Source of the DNA: Hyaloperonospora brassicae
Lineage: Eukaryota; Oomycota; Peronosporomycetes; Peronosporales; Peronosporaceae
DNA: 64,000 bases
Assembly: GCA_947650285.1 (NCBI GenBank)
Contig: CANTFL010000332.1
Coordinates: 62,001-126,000, forward strand
Reading direction: 5' to 3'
Each line of letters begins with the position of its first letter. Position 1 is the first letter of the stretch. This document shows, piece after piece, positions 23,310 through 34,685 of the stretch. The position numbers and the translations under genes were made by a program. Under the pieces are notes generated by a model. That model saw nothing but the letters and a program-made list of their open reading frames with translations, did no database searches and was not told the origin of the DNA.

Positions 23310-23482
23310 TGGACAAGATCGGCAGTAGCGAATGTTGCAGTATCGGACTGCGACTGGCTAAAGAGTCGGCCGATACTCGAACAAATCCCGAAACCAGTAG
23401 TAGATTTGCGCAAAAGTGCTGAAACCAGCACCAGTTCTGAGACGAGCCTACATAGAGCGAAATTAATGTGGCTACACCATTT
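23310..23482 (+). repeat. MULE left terminal inverted repeat
   Basis: The reverse complement of 23400-23481 aligns well with 26544-26630. Shared stretches include GCTCTATGT(A/T)GGCTCGTCT and AGTGCTGGTT or its one-base variants. The match fades toward the outer end. Confidence 0.75.
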
Positions 23483-23581
23483 ATTAATGAGGACCACACA
23501 AGTTATTTGTAAGGTGTCCTGGTAAAGTCAAAATTATGTAGAAACATAAAATAATACACTAAGGTTTCTCCCAAAAAGGCG

Positions 23582-25612
23582 ATGATTGATATAAAAGAGA
23601 TTTACGGTACCAATGTACTGTCGAAGGGACACAATTTCCAGACGGGCACTGCTGCAACTATGTTTATACAGGACTACTATTTAAATCGAAACCGACAGTG
23701 CAAGGTCGAGAGGTGTTGTGGTGGAAGCAAAACGTATATGTGCCCACAAGACGGGTGCCCGTGGGAAGTCCGCGTGACGAGGCGACAGCGGAAAGGTGCA
23801 TCTTCTGAGCACAACATTTCGACGCTTGACGATGTTCACTCGGATGTGTGCCTCGCGACTGTCAAGCCTTCAGCACGTCAAATCAAGCTTCTTCTTAATT
23901 TTAGTGCTACGGCTCGAGGTGATAAGGGCATCAAGCGCAAGACATTTGTGGCGCTAGTCCGCGTCCGTGACGGTTCCAACTTCCAAAAGTATCGAAATAA
24001 GACTTACGAAAAAAAGATGCGGTCATTGAAGAGATGGAATGCGAATGGAAGTCGTCTTTTGAGCTTTTAGCTCCACATTTAAATCAAAGCGCGTGCTTCG
24101 ATCTAGCACTGTGGCGCTCTGGAGCAAGGAAATCAATTTTCCGCTTGTTTGTGGCCTTTGGAGTGTCTGTTAACAGCCAAATTTATAATGTTCCGGTGGT
24201 TGGCTTCGATGGAACGCATTCACGATATCACAAATTTATTGGCGTGATACTATCTCTCATTGGTCGAGACAGAAATGGACAAAGCGTTACGTTGGCCACT
24301 GCCTTCATGAAGTGGAGAGCAAGGACAACATTTCATGGTTTTCATTCATTGTATTAAGGTTGGGATAAACTTAGTGAATGTCGCGCTAATGTGTGACCGT
24401 GGAAAGATACAAGATGCCGTGAAACAAGTATACGCAACCACAGGTATCAGCCTGCACAATACATTCTATACTTTGCATATTTTGCACAATATCAAACGAA
24501 ATTTCGGATGTTCTGAATCTGGATTTGAAAATGCTGTGGAAAATTTAATCAGCAGAGTCCGAGATCGACCACAACGCAGCTCTTTCGACGGTAAGAAGAA
24601 AGTTTGGGGATGATGTTGCCACATACATCGTAAATATTAATCCCATTCATTTGGACTGTATTTGTGAATATGCAAATGGAAATTGTTAAAAAAATTTAAA
24701 TGTCAAAGATTTTCACGACGTCGAGCACAGATTCGGCCACAAGCACGCATCACCAAGACCTTCTTGCCCCACCAATGAAACTATGTTCTCTGTTCGGGTG
24801 GCGCGCCACTAACTTTGTCGAAAGCGGTAACAACACCATGCTCGTCCACAGTATTCGTGATGCATCGCCTCTCAAAGCATTTAATCTTTTAACAAAGGCG
24901 ACTATTGAAATGTTTTGCATGCGTCAAGATCAAATTACACAATGGTCAGCAAAGAAACTTACTGTGACTATTCGTGCGCGATTTCTTTGAAAAAAAGAAC
25001 AAGCAGCCGCAGGTGAATATGAAGTTGTGCGGTCGACATCCACTATATGGTTTGCCTCGAAACAAGGCTACGCTAGATATCGACGCATTGATGGCGAAAC
25101 TTCGAGTTGCTCTTGTTCAACTTACATGCAAAACAGATTTGACTTGACGCCACCTTGTCGCCGAATTGCATGCTAATGGGTCTACAATCAACATAACGGC
25201 AGCCTTTCATCCTGCATATTTGGTCAAACATTTTGACCAAGGGTTTCTGGGGAGTTCGATTGAATTGGTTATCAACTTTAGAACTCCTCTAGTGATGGTT
25301 TAACCACTAACGTTTTATAAAGAAACTGGACGACGGCAGTAAAGACGTATCAGTAGCTCTGGGGATTTGAAGTCTGGAGCTACTTACCAATGCCGTTATT
25401 TCTTTGAAGCAGGGAATAACAAGATAACATGTCGACGACATGCGATTTTGATGGAACAAAAGAACAAGCATGTTGAAGGAAAGTCAATTGACCTAAGTGA
25501 ACCGATAAACCCTGTGCATCCAGCGTCAGTATTCGTGACGAATACAGTGATGTCCGACAGTACCTCAGACGAATGCCACCCGCGTGAATCTATTGTCTTC
25601 ATACTCAATTGA
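23582..25612 (+). pseudogene. MULE transposase, frameshifted
   Basis: Pieces in successive frames. 23582-24070 holds a Cys/His-rich zinc-binding head (CKVERCCGGSKTYMCPQDGC, later HNI...DVHSD). 24034-24330 holds the first catalytic Asp in VVGFDGTHSRYHKFIG (Asp at 24208). 24335-24613 holds the second Asp in LMCDRGKIQDAV (Asp at 24395) and HILHNIKRNF. 24700-24990 matches the C-terminal half (WRATNFVESGNNTML, SPLKAFNLLTKATIEM). 25367-25612 holds a zinc-knuckle-like tail (YQCRYFFEAGNNKITCRRH). The DDE layout is that of Mutator-like transposases. At least three frameshifts or stops break it, among them one near 24310-24350 between the two Asp. Not functional. Confidence 0.8.
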
Positions 25613-26542
25613 ACGTGCCGTGTATAGCTTTAACAAAAAATGAATACAACAACAAATTTTCCATGACGTTGCCTTAATTCAGGCTTGTTATATATTTTTA
25701 ATTTGTCGAACCTCATTGCTTACATGTACAGTTTACAAATACTTAAAACATTACGGGTGCAAACGGAACGGCCTCTACAATGACACTTCCTTCTCCCTGC
25801 ACTTGCGGGCATCCCTTGCTTCGATCATAAGCTTCCTAGATATTTCTTCCACGTACATTGTGCATCGGGTCTTTCATCTAAGCTCGGTGATCACTTATCG
25901 CACCGTCATGGGGCGATTTCTCGCCTTCTCCTTGTTTCGCGACTTGCTCAGCCCTTCTATCCAACCCCTGGTGGTAAAAAAAGAAGCAACGACGTCAGTA
26001 CCACTTCAAACATAGCTCTGGACCGGCGCCGACTATTCGCAATCGACCTGCAAAGTATCAAAGCGAAAGTTTCACGACCTTGATAACGTCCAACCTATCA
26101 CACGATGCAGGCATTTAACAAAAAGCGAGATACAGCACATTAAATTGTGTTAAAACAGATAAAATTGCGGAGTACGTCGCCTTTAGTACCTACGCACCGT
26201 CTGATATGTTTTCTACATTCTGCTCATCGCGAGCTGCTTCCCCTCCTCTGTCACGTGCACAAAAATTAATATATACTCAGCAACTGCTTCTCCTACCACG
26301 TGCATATGAATTAACATTTCGTACCTTCTCATCGCAGGGATTACTTCCAGCGAGGACGAGAGCGCCAATACTGGGCAATGAAGTTGCCTTTGGCCTTCAT
26401 CGCAGGCGCTCGTGAGCCGCAAAATATACAATGAGCCGCCCATTTGCCAAACAAAGCCTGCCCAATGAGATCGAACCAACGGCTCCTTAAAGATGGAAAG
26501 TCTCGTAACTAATCACGCAGTTTCATTCAATGAGGCAGTTGG
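25613..26542. other. MULE 3' part, no gene
   Basis: Sequence between the transposase remnant and the right terminal repeat. Two imperfect copies of about 45 bases lie side by side at about 26230-26320 (each with a CTGCTTC(C/T)CCT start and CACGTGCA). Short frames at 25716-26015 and 26206-26415 are not convincing. Confidence 0.5.
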
Positions 26543-26710
26543 GAATGGTGTGGTCCACGCTAATTGTGCTCTATGTTGGCTCGTCTAAGAACTAGTGCTG
26601 GTTACAGGGCTTTTGAACAAATTTACTGCTGGTTTGGATTTCTTCCCGATACTCTGCATCTCTACCGGTACAATCCGAAGATGGGAAGACGTGTGTGTTG
26701 AGACAGGTAT
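26543..26710 (-). repeat. MULE right terminal inverted repeat
   Basis: Inverted copy of 23310-23482; best match over 26544-26630. Confidence 0.75.
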
Positions 26711-26823
26711 TGATGGTTAACTGTGAGGGACAGAGATCGACAAAACTTTGCAGGTAGATAAAAAGATAATAACCGCTTCTATATTTTTAACAGTACACGT
26801 TTTACAAGATCTTAGATGCTCTA

Positions 26824-27155
26824 CGTGTTCAGAGGAAGTCTTACTGTAGTAAGGAACAACTAACCTTAGTTAAAAAACAGAAAAACTATATTGATATATT
26901 CAAGTCCCAAACGCGTCTTGTCCTATTGCTCCTGACTTAACTATATTAATACCAAAGCATGTATAGTGACGTCTACTCACCACCAATTTTGCGCGCTTAC
27001 CAGCGCTTAGTGGGTTAATACAATGGTTTGTTAACCAATAAGTGGACCCTTGGGTCACTGCAACAATATTGCTAGACTTAGTAATTTTGTAGTGAGAATA
27101 TTCGACTATATATTCTATATCATTATATTGTCACAAGTGATAATATTATGTTATA
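26824..27155 (-). repeat. Copy A 3' LTR, inner part
   Basis: Aligns with 34350-34685 over its whole length, for example CACGTCTTGTCCTATT or near it, GACGTCTAC(T/G)CACCACC, GCGCGC and CAATGGTTTGT(T/C)AACCAATAAG. The inner edge is set at 27155 by alignment with the TGTTACATGAAG edge of the LTR at 59608. Confidence 0.75.
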
Positions 27156-27182
27156 GACTCACCGCTTTCCATTAACGTCCTT

Positions 27183-27772
27183 TTGATAGTCACACGAGTC
27201 ACTATCTCGATCGAGTGTCCTTCTGATGGGACACTGTGGGAAAGGAAGCACTTGTTGGGTCAGACAAACTCAATTCTGACCTCGCATCGCATGGCTAACA
27301 TGCCCATGCGACGCGCAGTGAAAGCCGATAAGCAGCCAACTGCTCGCGCGAACTCGGCAGAATTTTCGTCTTCTGCTGCTCAGTCTTTACATGCAGCAAC
27401 TGTTGCTACAAGTGCACGTGATACCGCACCACATGCACGTGATGTATTCGACGTGGAGCTAATCTACTCTAGCGATTTGGATAGTGGATCCGACTCGATA
27501 AAATTTTCTACGCCGCCCTGAACACCCGTGGCGGCTGATTCCAAGCACTCGAGATGGAAGGATCGCCCACAAAAGTGTGTCGTGAGTTGCATCAAAGTCT
27601 TTTTGGATCTGACCATGAGTCTGTTACTCATTATATTTGCCCGCGCCCGCGCACTCGTAGTCTTAGTCGCGTAATATCGACGATGGCTCGCGCCATCGTG
27701 GTTCTGAAGTACGTGGTACCAAACCTTCTATTGGTACCACGTCGGAGGCTCCTGTTGTACACAAACCCCTGA
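27183..27772 (+). other. Antisense ORF of the gypsy family, copy A
   Basis: Two plus-strand frames, 27183-27521 (112 aa, internal ATG at 27291) and 27554-27772 (72 aa), lie antisense to the polyprotein between chromodomain and 3' LTR. The first is Ala/Ser-rich and ends in an acidic Ser/Asp stretch (YSSDLDSGSDS). The second contains LFGSDHESVTHY followed by Arg/Ser-rich RTRSLSRV. Copy B has related sequence at the same relative place and orientation (ADADKQA..., ISSDESEYSS, SDRSRSYSYD, RSHRSLSNPS), including the shared 13-mer TCGTAGTCTTAGT. The open sequence may continue in other frames to about 28200. Function unknown. It is not part of the standard gag-pol set. Confidence 0.5.
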
Positions 27773-28231
27773 TTTCAAGATGGGGCGTCTTCCAGAGCAG
27801 CTATTTCAAAGCTTGTCCGCTCAGACAAGCTAGCACTATATCGTATCTTTTTGCGATGCTACAAGTTACACGTCCTTACCATCAACGCGAGTAACTTTTG
27901 CGCTAAATAATTTTTCATCGAGATGCTTTCTTAAAGCATCGGCGGTGCTGCGGGAACATCAAGCGTGATTCGAAATCGCTGTCGCCCGCGTGGATTGCGT
28001 ATATCCGCGAGCTCAAGACATTGGGCGCGAATCGTGGTTTTTAAAACTTGGTACGGCATGTGTCAGGTTTATAAAGATGAAATTAATCGGTGCACGACTG
28101 AAGCTGCATCGTTTGTCTCTTAAGGCAGACATTCCTAGCATAAATCGATACGACACATGTGCGGATTGTGTAGACAACTTGCGGCGTGATCAAAGGAAAG
28201 GATATTAACTAAAATTACCCTAAGAAAGTTC

Positions 28232-28840
28232 TCACATCGGCTGAGATGCGCGACGCGATTGATAGGTTTCAATTCGTCTATGAGCACGCTGAACGTGTGC
28301 TTTTAGATAATCCCTCCGAATCATTTGATGTGCCCGGTCGTATTGTTCGACCGTACCCGCAACATCAATCCACAGCTGGGCACGAGTCTTCCAGATACCG
28401 TGAGAGGGTCGGCACCCCCGCCAGCGAACGAGGCAGATCGCCCGCTGCACATCAAGTCGCGGAGGTGCAAGATACGCTCCACATGTAAGCTTTAACCACC
28501 GTACGAGTCCACCAACGGCTGTAATGGACGCGGAAAGATCATGTCCGAATCAAATGTTTGAAGTTCATTAGGTGTTCGACCAACACGAGCGCTTTCTCTG
28601 CGATTTGCAAGATGATCTTGATCACGAGGGCAATCGTCGTTGTGAGTTGTCGGCGACGGGGCAACGCCACCGTGCTGATCATGCGGATGAGCGAGCTCAG
28701 TCTGAGTTTGCCCTGTTGGAGTACTAACGGGAAGCTCTTCGCGAGATCGCGTCGGTGAAGAAGTAACGCGATAGTGTGGTACGCAACCACAAGTATCTGT
28801 TGGGGATTCTCAAGCGTTCTGAATATTTACCTTGTAGGAA
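28232..28840 (-). pseudogene. Copy A pol: linker and chromodomain
   Basis: The minus strand reads a linker, then FPRPLQPLVDSYGG, HVERILHLRDL, and the chromodomain core CLVRWRGCRPSHGIW, RAQLWIDVAGTVEQYD. This matches the C-terminal chromodomain of Ty3/gypsy integrases, which helps target insertion to certain chromatin. Frameshifts separate the pieces. Confidence 0.8.
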
Positions 28841-30140
28841 GAGAACTCGTACTGATGATACGGGAGGAGGCGGCCACCATACAAGGTAGGATGTGTTCGC
28901 ATCCTACCAGGTAACCCGATTGCGTATGCATCCCCCTGGCGATGCAGTACGTGAAACGGATTGATGTATTTCGGTAGTAGTCACTACTGTCGGCAGTAGT
29001 GACTATTTCTTTTGGTAGGGTGGCCGTAGACTTTAGTGATAAGTCATTGATAATAAATATACATATTTTGCTCTTCCATTCTTATCAGCGTTCTGTCTAT
29101 TCGGTTCTCCGCGGTAGCTTTAAAATTCTATCCGAAATGGACCACCGATTCTTTTGTCAGAAGCAATGTATTGGCTAATTTTTGTTGTGTACGTGTCAGT
29201 GCGCTTAGTGCACACTGCTAAGAGATGTAAATTTTCTTTATTGATAGTTTATTAATCCAGCTGGTTCATCATTGGTGTTGCTGAATATATTAGCATCGTC
29301 TTCATCATATGCTTCAGTAATAGCAAAGTTGCTACTACTTCAGGTGGCTTCTCCTGCGATGTTGAACTGGTGAACATTGGCATCGTGCGCGACAAAGTTA
29401 TCTACGACGCGTGATAAGCAAGAGCCAAAATGTTTTTGCTCGAGCGAGTCGCTTGCCCCCCCTGATCGAGAGTCACAGTTTACAAGAGCCGAAATGCGGT
29501 AAGGTAAATCCATTCACGAAGAACTGTGTATTCGCTGTGGACTCATGCACCGGTTTACGTATGGCAAACTTGACCATTGTCATGAAGTCACGACAACGCC
29601 TAAGCGAGTGAAAGTATGATTGAGTGATCTATCTAATAATACAATTGACATATTCTATCGAATCTTCTGTTTTCAAATAATCATACGTAGGCATCTTTAA
29701 TATAACCAGATAACTCGGAACATGGACTTACAGAAATTCGCCGTGATCCAAGGGTCACAGTCGGATAGAAGATCACAAGGTGAACCGTGGAGTAAGAAGG
29801 CCGTGTCAATGAAGACACCAAAAAAGCCCTGAGCTGTGATCTACTGGGAGACTGCAGCGCGAGGCAACATTTTTCTGAACTAGTTAAAGAACGCACGAAG
29901 CCCATTATTTTTACTTTCTCTATAAGATTCCCAGAAGGCGAAGTCCGTTTTAACGGAGTCCTAGACTTTTGCCGAAAATGAAAAGGCCGTAAAAACCGCA
30001 CGGGATGAAGGAATAGGCTGACTTGTTGAAAAACTTCGCAAGAACGTACTTACGTAAGCACAAACTAATACTGGCGGACCCAGTAAAAGTATCGACTTCC
30101 CCTGCGATAAGTCTTTCCTCGACCACGATGTCCAACTGTT
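28841..30140 (-). pseudogene. Copy A pol: integrase
   Basis: On the minus strand, in order: an H2C2 zinc-region remnant and RKYV block (about 30130-30020), the first catalytic Asp region (DFAFW, about 29960), the second Asp region (HGSPCDLLSDCDPWITANF, about 29800-29745), MVKFAIRKPVHESTA (about 29590-29540), and the C-terminal integrase part KYINPFHVLHRQGDAYAIGL then RMRTHPTLYGGRLLPYHQYE (about 28960-28850). Frameshifted but colinear with copy B. Confidence 0.8.
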
Positions 30141-30449
30141 GGAGCGACGTGACACTGATACATCATGGGCTACCGAACCTCAATACGAGTGGGACGACTA
30201 CACGAGGCGTGTGACCGTCAACGGCTGTATACTACAGCAACCTGTTGCGTGTTGTGAATTGATCCAATGAGGAACGATACAATGCCGTTACCCCCTCCAA
30301 AGAATTAAGAGATGAATCGACGAGGTGATCCATCAAACACAGGAGATTATTATCACATTCGCCTTCTTTTCCCATATTGTCAAGCATTGTTGACGACGCA
30401 ACACAAGCGTCAAGTTTTGCAACGGTTTGGTATCCTTACTGTTAAAATG

Positions 30450-30900
30450 AACAATCGGCTCAAAATCAGGTCGACGCGAAATCGCATCAGCAATGACATT
30501 AGAGTCGTCCTGGATTGTGTTTATTATTCGCGAAAAAGGATATCCATTCCGCTATTATTTATGAGAGGTGAGGACTGTTACATCCGTTTGTAATGACGCG
30601 TGGTCTGCATACACAACGAATGGTCTACCATCGAGAAAGAAACGACATTTGGCCAGAACATACTTTATGTAAAGCACTATCCTGCCTTGCACTGGATGGC
30701 TGAGCTTATCTGGTTGTAGCTGAAGCTACTGGTAGCAAACGACCAGCTCTGCGCCTTCTGTATCATGCTGCATCAATGCATTAGTCTATTCTAAGACCGC
30801 TGGCGTCACAGACAACATGGAATGGTTTGGTCTGATCGGCAATCGCCAATACATCTAATCGTAATTAACCATTCTGAATGATCTAGAACGAGTGCTCACA
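30450..30900 (-). pseudogene. Copy A pol: RNase H
   Basis: The minus strand gives TNALMQHDTEGAELVVCYQ, a following RPFVV/YADH-like stretch partly in another frame, NSPHLS, EWISFFA, and ends NVIADAISRRPDFEP, the usual RNase H to integrase transition of Ty3/gypsy elements. Confidence 0.75.
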
Positions 30901-32231
30901 CTAATCACAACAGAGCCATTTGTCATTTTCTCAAAAAAATCAGCGGTCATCTTGACGTTGTTTTGCGAGAGCTTGCGCAAGCACGAAGTTCGCCTTACGA
31001 ACTTCCTAGGTTCCATGATGACAACAAATTATACAAGCCAGTCGATATCATGCTTGAATTTTCGGATCCAACTTACGCCGTGTCTATTTATGTAAATCCA
31101 ATTAAGTGGTATTCCGCTAGCCTTAAAAATACACCTTGTGAGGTTGGTGTACAACCAATGATTGTGAATAAGTGTAAGAAGGTTAAGAAAGCATGTTTTT
31201 ACTTCCGCGTCCGCCTTTACGTTCAAAGCCCAGATATGGGTAAACCTATCGACGAATTAATTCGATGCGAATTCTCCCATCAATCGACACCTGTTCGTTA
31301 GCATATGTACAAGTGGCAAGGGCGGTGCTTAGCCTTCGCGGCATTAATATAAAATCTCAGAGAAACCACCAGGGTTGCTTACTGACGTGTAAGGTTTTTT
31401 CCGTTTACGCATAAGGATCTAATTAATGGCATCCGTGAGCCGGCAGGAGAAAAGGGTGCACTTTGACATACCATCCATGAAAACGTACTTTCTTGGAATT
31501 ATCATCTGAGCCGGTACCGTTGCAGCTATTAAACTTGGTAAATGCGTTCCGAATCCGCCATCCTCCTGTGGATTTACGCAAAAATAAGGTAGGAGAGCTG
31601 TAAATCGAAACATTTTATCTCACATGGCTCGCTATAAAGCGATCGGCAAAGAAATTGCCAATAGCTAGTACTTACTCACGGGGAAGTAGCCAATGCGTCA
31701 TCAGACAATCTTCGAGCCCGGTTTGAACTCATTTTCATTGCGAGTACCGTTTCCTCAGTCAATTCGCATTTTACGGATTCAGGAAGTACATTTTTGTTGA
31801 ACAGGATCATACCAGTTTAAACATTATTTGCCTGAATTGACTACCATGATTGAGACGTGTATCACGTAATCCGTGTCTTCTCATAGAAAATACTTTGTCC
31901 ATCGACGAGCTGCTGAGAACCCGTTCGCTCTCGACAAACACTGTGCCGACATGATATCAGCTACATAGTCATCCTTAGTGACGAGTATGAAGATATGATT
32001 GAATTTGCTTCTACGCATATCACATAGGAGTTGATTCAGTTCTAACGTCTGCAGTTGAGTTGTCTCCGAAGTGAACTTCGAAGTGGCTTGTAAATTAAGC
32101 ATATAAGAGTCTACGCTCGATCCGTCATTTATAAAGACGTCCAATACCTCGGAAATATACCTAATGGTTGTTTCGTCGGAACGATGAGGCTTTAATTCCT
32201 TAACAAATACTGATTTATAAAGTGTATGCAA
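30901..32231 (-). pseudogene. Copy A pol: reverse transcriptase
   Basis: Weak but colinear. The minus strand at 31226-31029 reads LYTNLTRCIFKASGIPLNWI, followed by NLRKF-like and YLHKYS-like remnants, which matches the RT thumb region. 32231-31881 is the pre-RT segment (DMRRSKFNHIFILVTKDDYV). The catalytic YxDD box cannot be found, so the domain is dead. Confidence 0.6.
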
Positions 32232-32481
32232 GAACGTGGGGGATTATTTCATCTAAGCCTTTTAATTGTGGTCAAACTTCCAGAAGTAGATCCTCTACGG
32301 TCAACGCTTTATTCGACCTATAATGACCGCTTTGGCGTCTCTAGACAACCTATTTGCTTGTTTTTGGATGCTGCCCGCTAGACGTGCATCCATGCCCCAA
32401 TGCATCATTTTTTTATTCGAGTGGTGGACCTTCGGCATCTCCTTTGTTTCAACACAGTCACATGGGAGCTTGTTTCAAAAT

Positions 32482-33044
32482 TTAGTGATCAACTAATATT
32501 GTCTCGTGTAGTCGTGCTAACGACTGTAAAGCAATTGAGGCCATAGTATTCACCATCATAACATCCACACGCTGTGTACTCTTAAGACATTTATCATATG
32601 GATATATGATGCAGAAGCGGTAGTCATCGATATGGATCGATGCTGCTAAATATCTCTTGGCTCGTACCTTCTGAGCCAACTTAATCTCTAGATGACACCA
32701 AATAATGTCATACAGATTATTTACCATGAATTATCAATAGTCTGTTACACTGGCGTCGTGTAGTTAATTCTCAATCACGCTTATTCACTATTTTCGATGC
32801 GATATAGCAAGGCGCACCGTAATTCTCGTGAGAAGCCGAGTCGATCCCAACCAATTTGAGCCTAAGCTCCCATATCTACTAGCGTCAAAAATGATATTTC
32901 TGAAGCCCCGCAGTCGACAAATTCACGAAGTGACAACTCTTTTGTCACTTCCAAGTTTAGGACGATGCGGTATTTCTCATAACTAGGTACATAGACCCAC
33001 AATGATTGTGTATCGCGAGCAACTTTCGTCAAAAGATTTGCCAA
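32482..33044 (-). pseudogene. Copy A: aspartic protease region
   Basis: 33044-32862 reads LEVTKELSLREFVDCGASEI, an aspartic-protease active-site type motif (D-S/C-G-A-S), at the expected place between gag and RT. 32727-32482 is a further minus-strand open piece of unclear identity. Confidence 0.55.
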
Positions 33045-33676
33045 TCCTCCTGAGATTGCTGGACCAGTAGGACGCTCCGTCCCTTCTCACTTTAACCGGT
33101 TTTGATAGTCCATATCGCTGTTGCGACTTCGTAAGAGCGTCGGATCTATGTTCGCTGTCTAATTTAGCTGACGGTTTATCGTTTCTCTCAGTGTCGCTTG
33201 ACTCAGCGCGTGGGGCAATATACGCACATGCTTAGTGGTCTCGTTTTTGACAGCAATTACACCTCTTTAATCTATCATTGTTCGAAGGGCGAGGGTCTTT
33301 GCCCTCGACTTAACTGAAATCCATTTTTTCTGGACCTCCAGCCTCTTGTCGTTTCGGTAGAAGGTAAGAGTTCGAACTAGCATAGGTCTTTCACAAACTT
33401 AAGTTCTCTCGTTTCGCAGCTGTGATTTCTTGTTCATACGTTTCCAGCTCTTCGTTTAATAGTTGTGTAAGAACGAGACCCTCTGCGATCCCCTTCACGA
33501 ACACAGCAATAAACGTGAATACATTGAACTGGGTTAGTAGTTATACGACTCGAGAGGAGTCGTATATGCTGAGCGTAAGCGTGCACATCTTGCTAACGCC
33601 TGCTTGAACATCAGGAGCTCGAATCAAGCCCTGAACTTTACCCCGTGGGGGCTTAGATGTTTTTCGAGCCGGGTCT

Positions 33677-33913
33677 TTAAGATCTCTTGCAACATATACA
33701 CAGGTAAGTCGTGCATTTTAAGCTCAAAAAAGCCAAGTTTTGGCATGTCCTGCCAAGTAAAAATTGAGCTAATGTAAATTGAACTTTTACATCGTCAATA
33801 CGATGTCGCCTTATGAATTCTTCGATTTCGACAAACCATAATAATAGGGTGTCTTCCCCGTTTTCGCTATGCTTAAAGAAGATTAAAAGCCATGAAATCG
33901 AGTCGGCACGCAT
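33677..33913 (-). pseudogene. Copy A: gag fragment
   Basis: Reads GEDTLLLWFVEIEEFIRRHR then DDVKVQFTLAQFLLGRTCQN, which resembles the retrotransposon gag capsid domain. It lies upstream of the protease on the same strand, as expected. Confidence 0.6.
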
Positions 33914-34259
33914 TCTTTGGCCTGGGAACAGAAATTTGATCCTGCCGTTGTACCAACAGCTCTGTCTATCGAGAACCTTGCTAGTGAGACAAGGCTAGCA
34001 ATTTTCGCGCCGCGTCAAATTCATAATGAATAAACTTGGCGACTACGTAATTTTATTGTTCCATATCTAGTGTAGACCGCATGTTTTGAATATAAATATC
34101 TCCTCCGACCGACCTTATCTTTCGGCCGTGCTCCATTTGAGGATAATAATATGGTTGTATATTCAACGGGTGGCTTGTTAGCTGTCGCCATCATCGTTAT
34201 ACATGTTCATGTTGGCATAACACATGTGGTCCTTAGAATGACTTAAAAGTGCCACCAGG

Positions 34260-34685
34260 TGTAATTGGGCACAAAGTGCTACGCACTGTTGTCAGTGTGT
34301 AGAAAGATCTCCCTGACTGCTGCGAGAACTATTCTCCTGTTAGCTTGCGCGAATCAAACGCGTTCAGAAGAAGATCTAGTACGAAACAACTAACTTTAGT
34401 AAAAGAACATAAAAACCATATTGATATACATAAGTCCTAAACACGTCTTGTCCTATTACTCCTAACTTAACTGTAATGATATCAAAGCATGCATAATGAC
34501 GTCTACGCACCACCCATTGCGCGCGTCAAGCAGCGATTGGTGATTTAGTACAATGGTTTGTCAACCAATAAGTAGACCCTTGTGTCGTAGAAATAATATA
34601 AATAAGCTTAGCGATGTTGTTTTAAATAGATCGGAATTTTTATCATCTATAACTATTATTGCCGCATATTTAATAATGCAAAACA
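34260..34685 (-). repeat. Copy A 5' LTR
   Basis: 426 bp, bounded on the plus strand by TGTAATTGGG and AAAACA. The inner edge is followed on the minus strand by CCTGGTGGCAC, a possible primer binding site starting with TGG. Homologous to 26824-27155 and, inverted, to 59608-60032. Confidence 0.75.

Larger units (their letters stand above)
23309..26720 (+). mobile_element. Mutator-like DNA transposon (MULE), decayed
   Basis: Two long terminal inverted repeats (23310-23482 and 26543-26710) enclose a broken MULE-type transposase read on the plus strand. The element is about 3.4 kb. It lies between two pieces of a gypsy LTR, which suggests insertion into that LTR. The outermost ends and the 9-11 bp target duplication expected for this superfamily could not be fixed by eye. 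The about 100 bases from 26720 to 26824 are unexplained. Confidence 0.7.
26824..34685 (-). mobile_element. Ty3/gypsy chromodomain retrotransposon, copy A (decayed)
   Basis: Minus-strand element with 5' LTR 34260-34685, internal region 27156-34259 and 3' LTR at 26824-27155 (perhaps continued at 23210-23308 beyond the inserted MULE). Reading on the minus strand, gag, protease, RT, RNase H, integrase and chromodomain follow in the Ty3/gypsy order, all broken by stops and frameshifts. Between chromodomain and 3' LTR there is extra sequence open in the antisense direction. The LTRs differ clearly from each other, so the insertion is old. No target duplication seen. Confidence 0.8.

Noticed and set aside
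28885..29005. Strong inverted repeats (GGTAGGATG...CATCCTACC and TAGTCACTACTG...CAGTAGTGACTA) that suggested a MITE or foldback element
   Set aside because: The minus strand through most of this stretch reads as the integrase C-terminal part (KYINPFHVLHRQGDAYAI, RMRTHPTLYGGRLLPY), colinear with copy B, so no separate insert is needed.
28870..29031. Apparent CGGCCACC terminal inverted repeats of a 160 bp element
   Set aside because: Chance pairing inside integrase-derived coding sequence, as for the inner palindromes.
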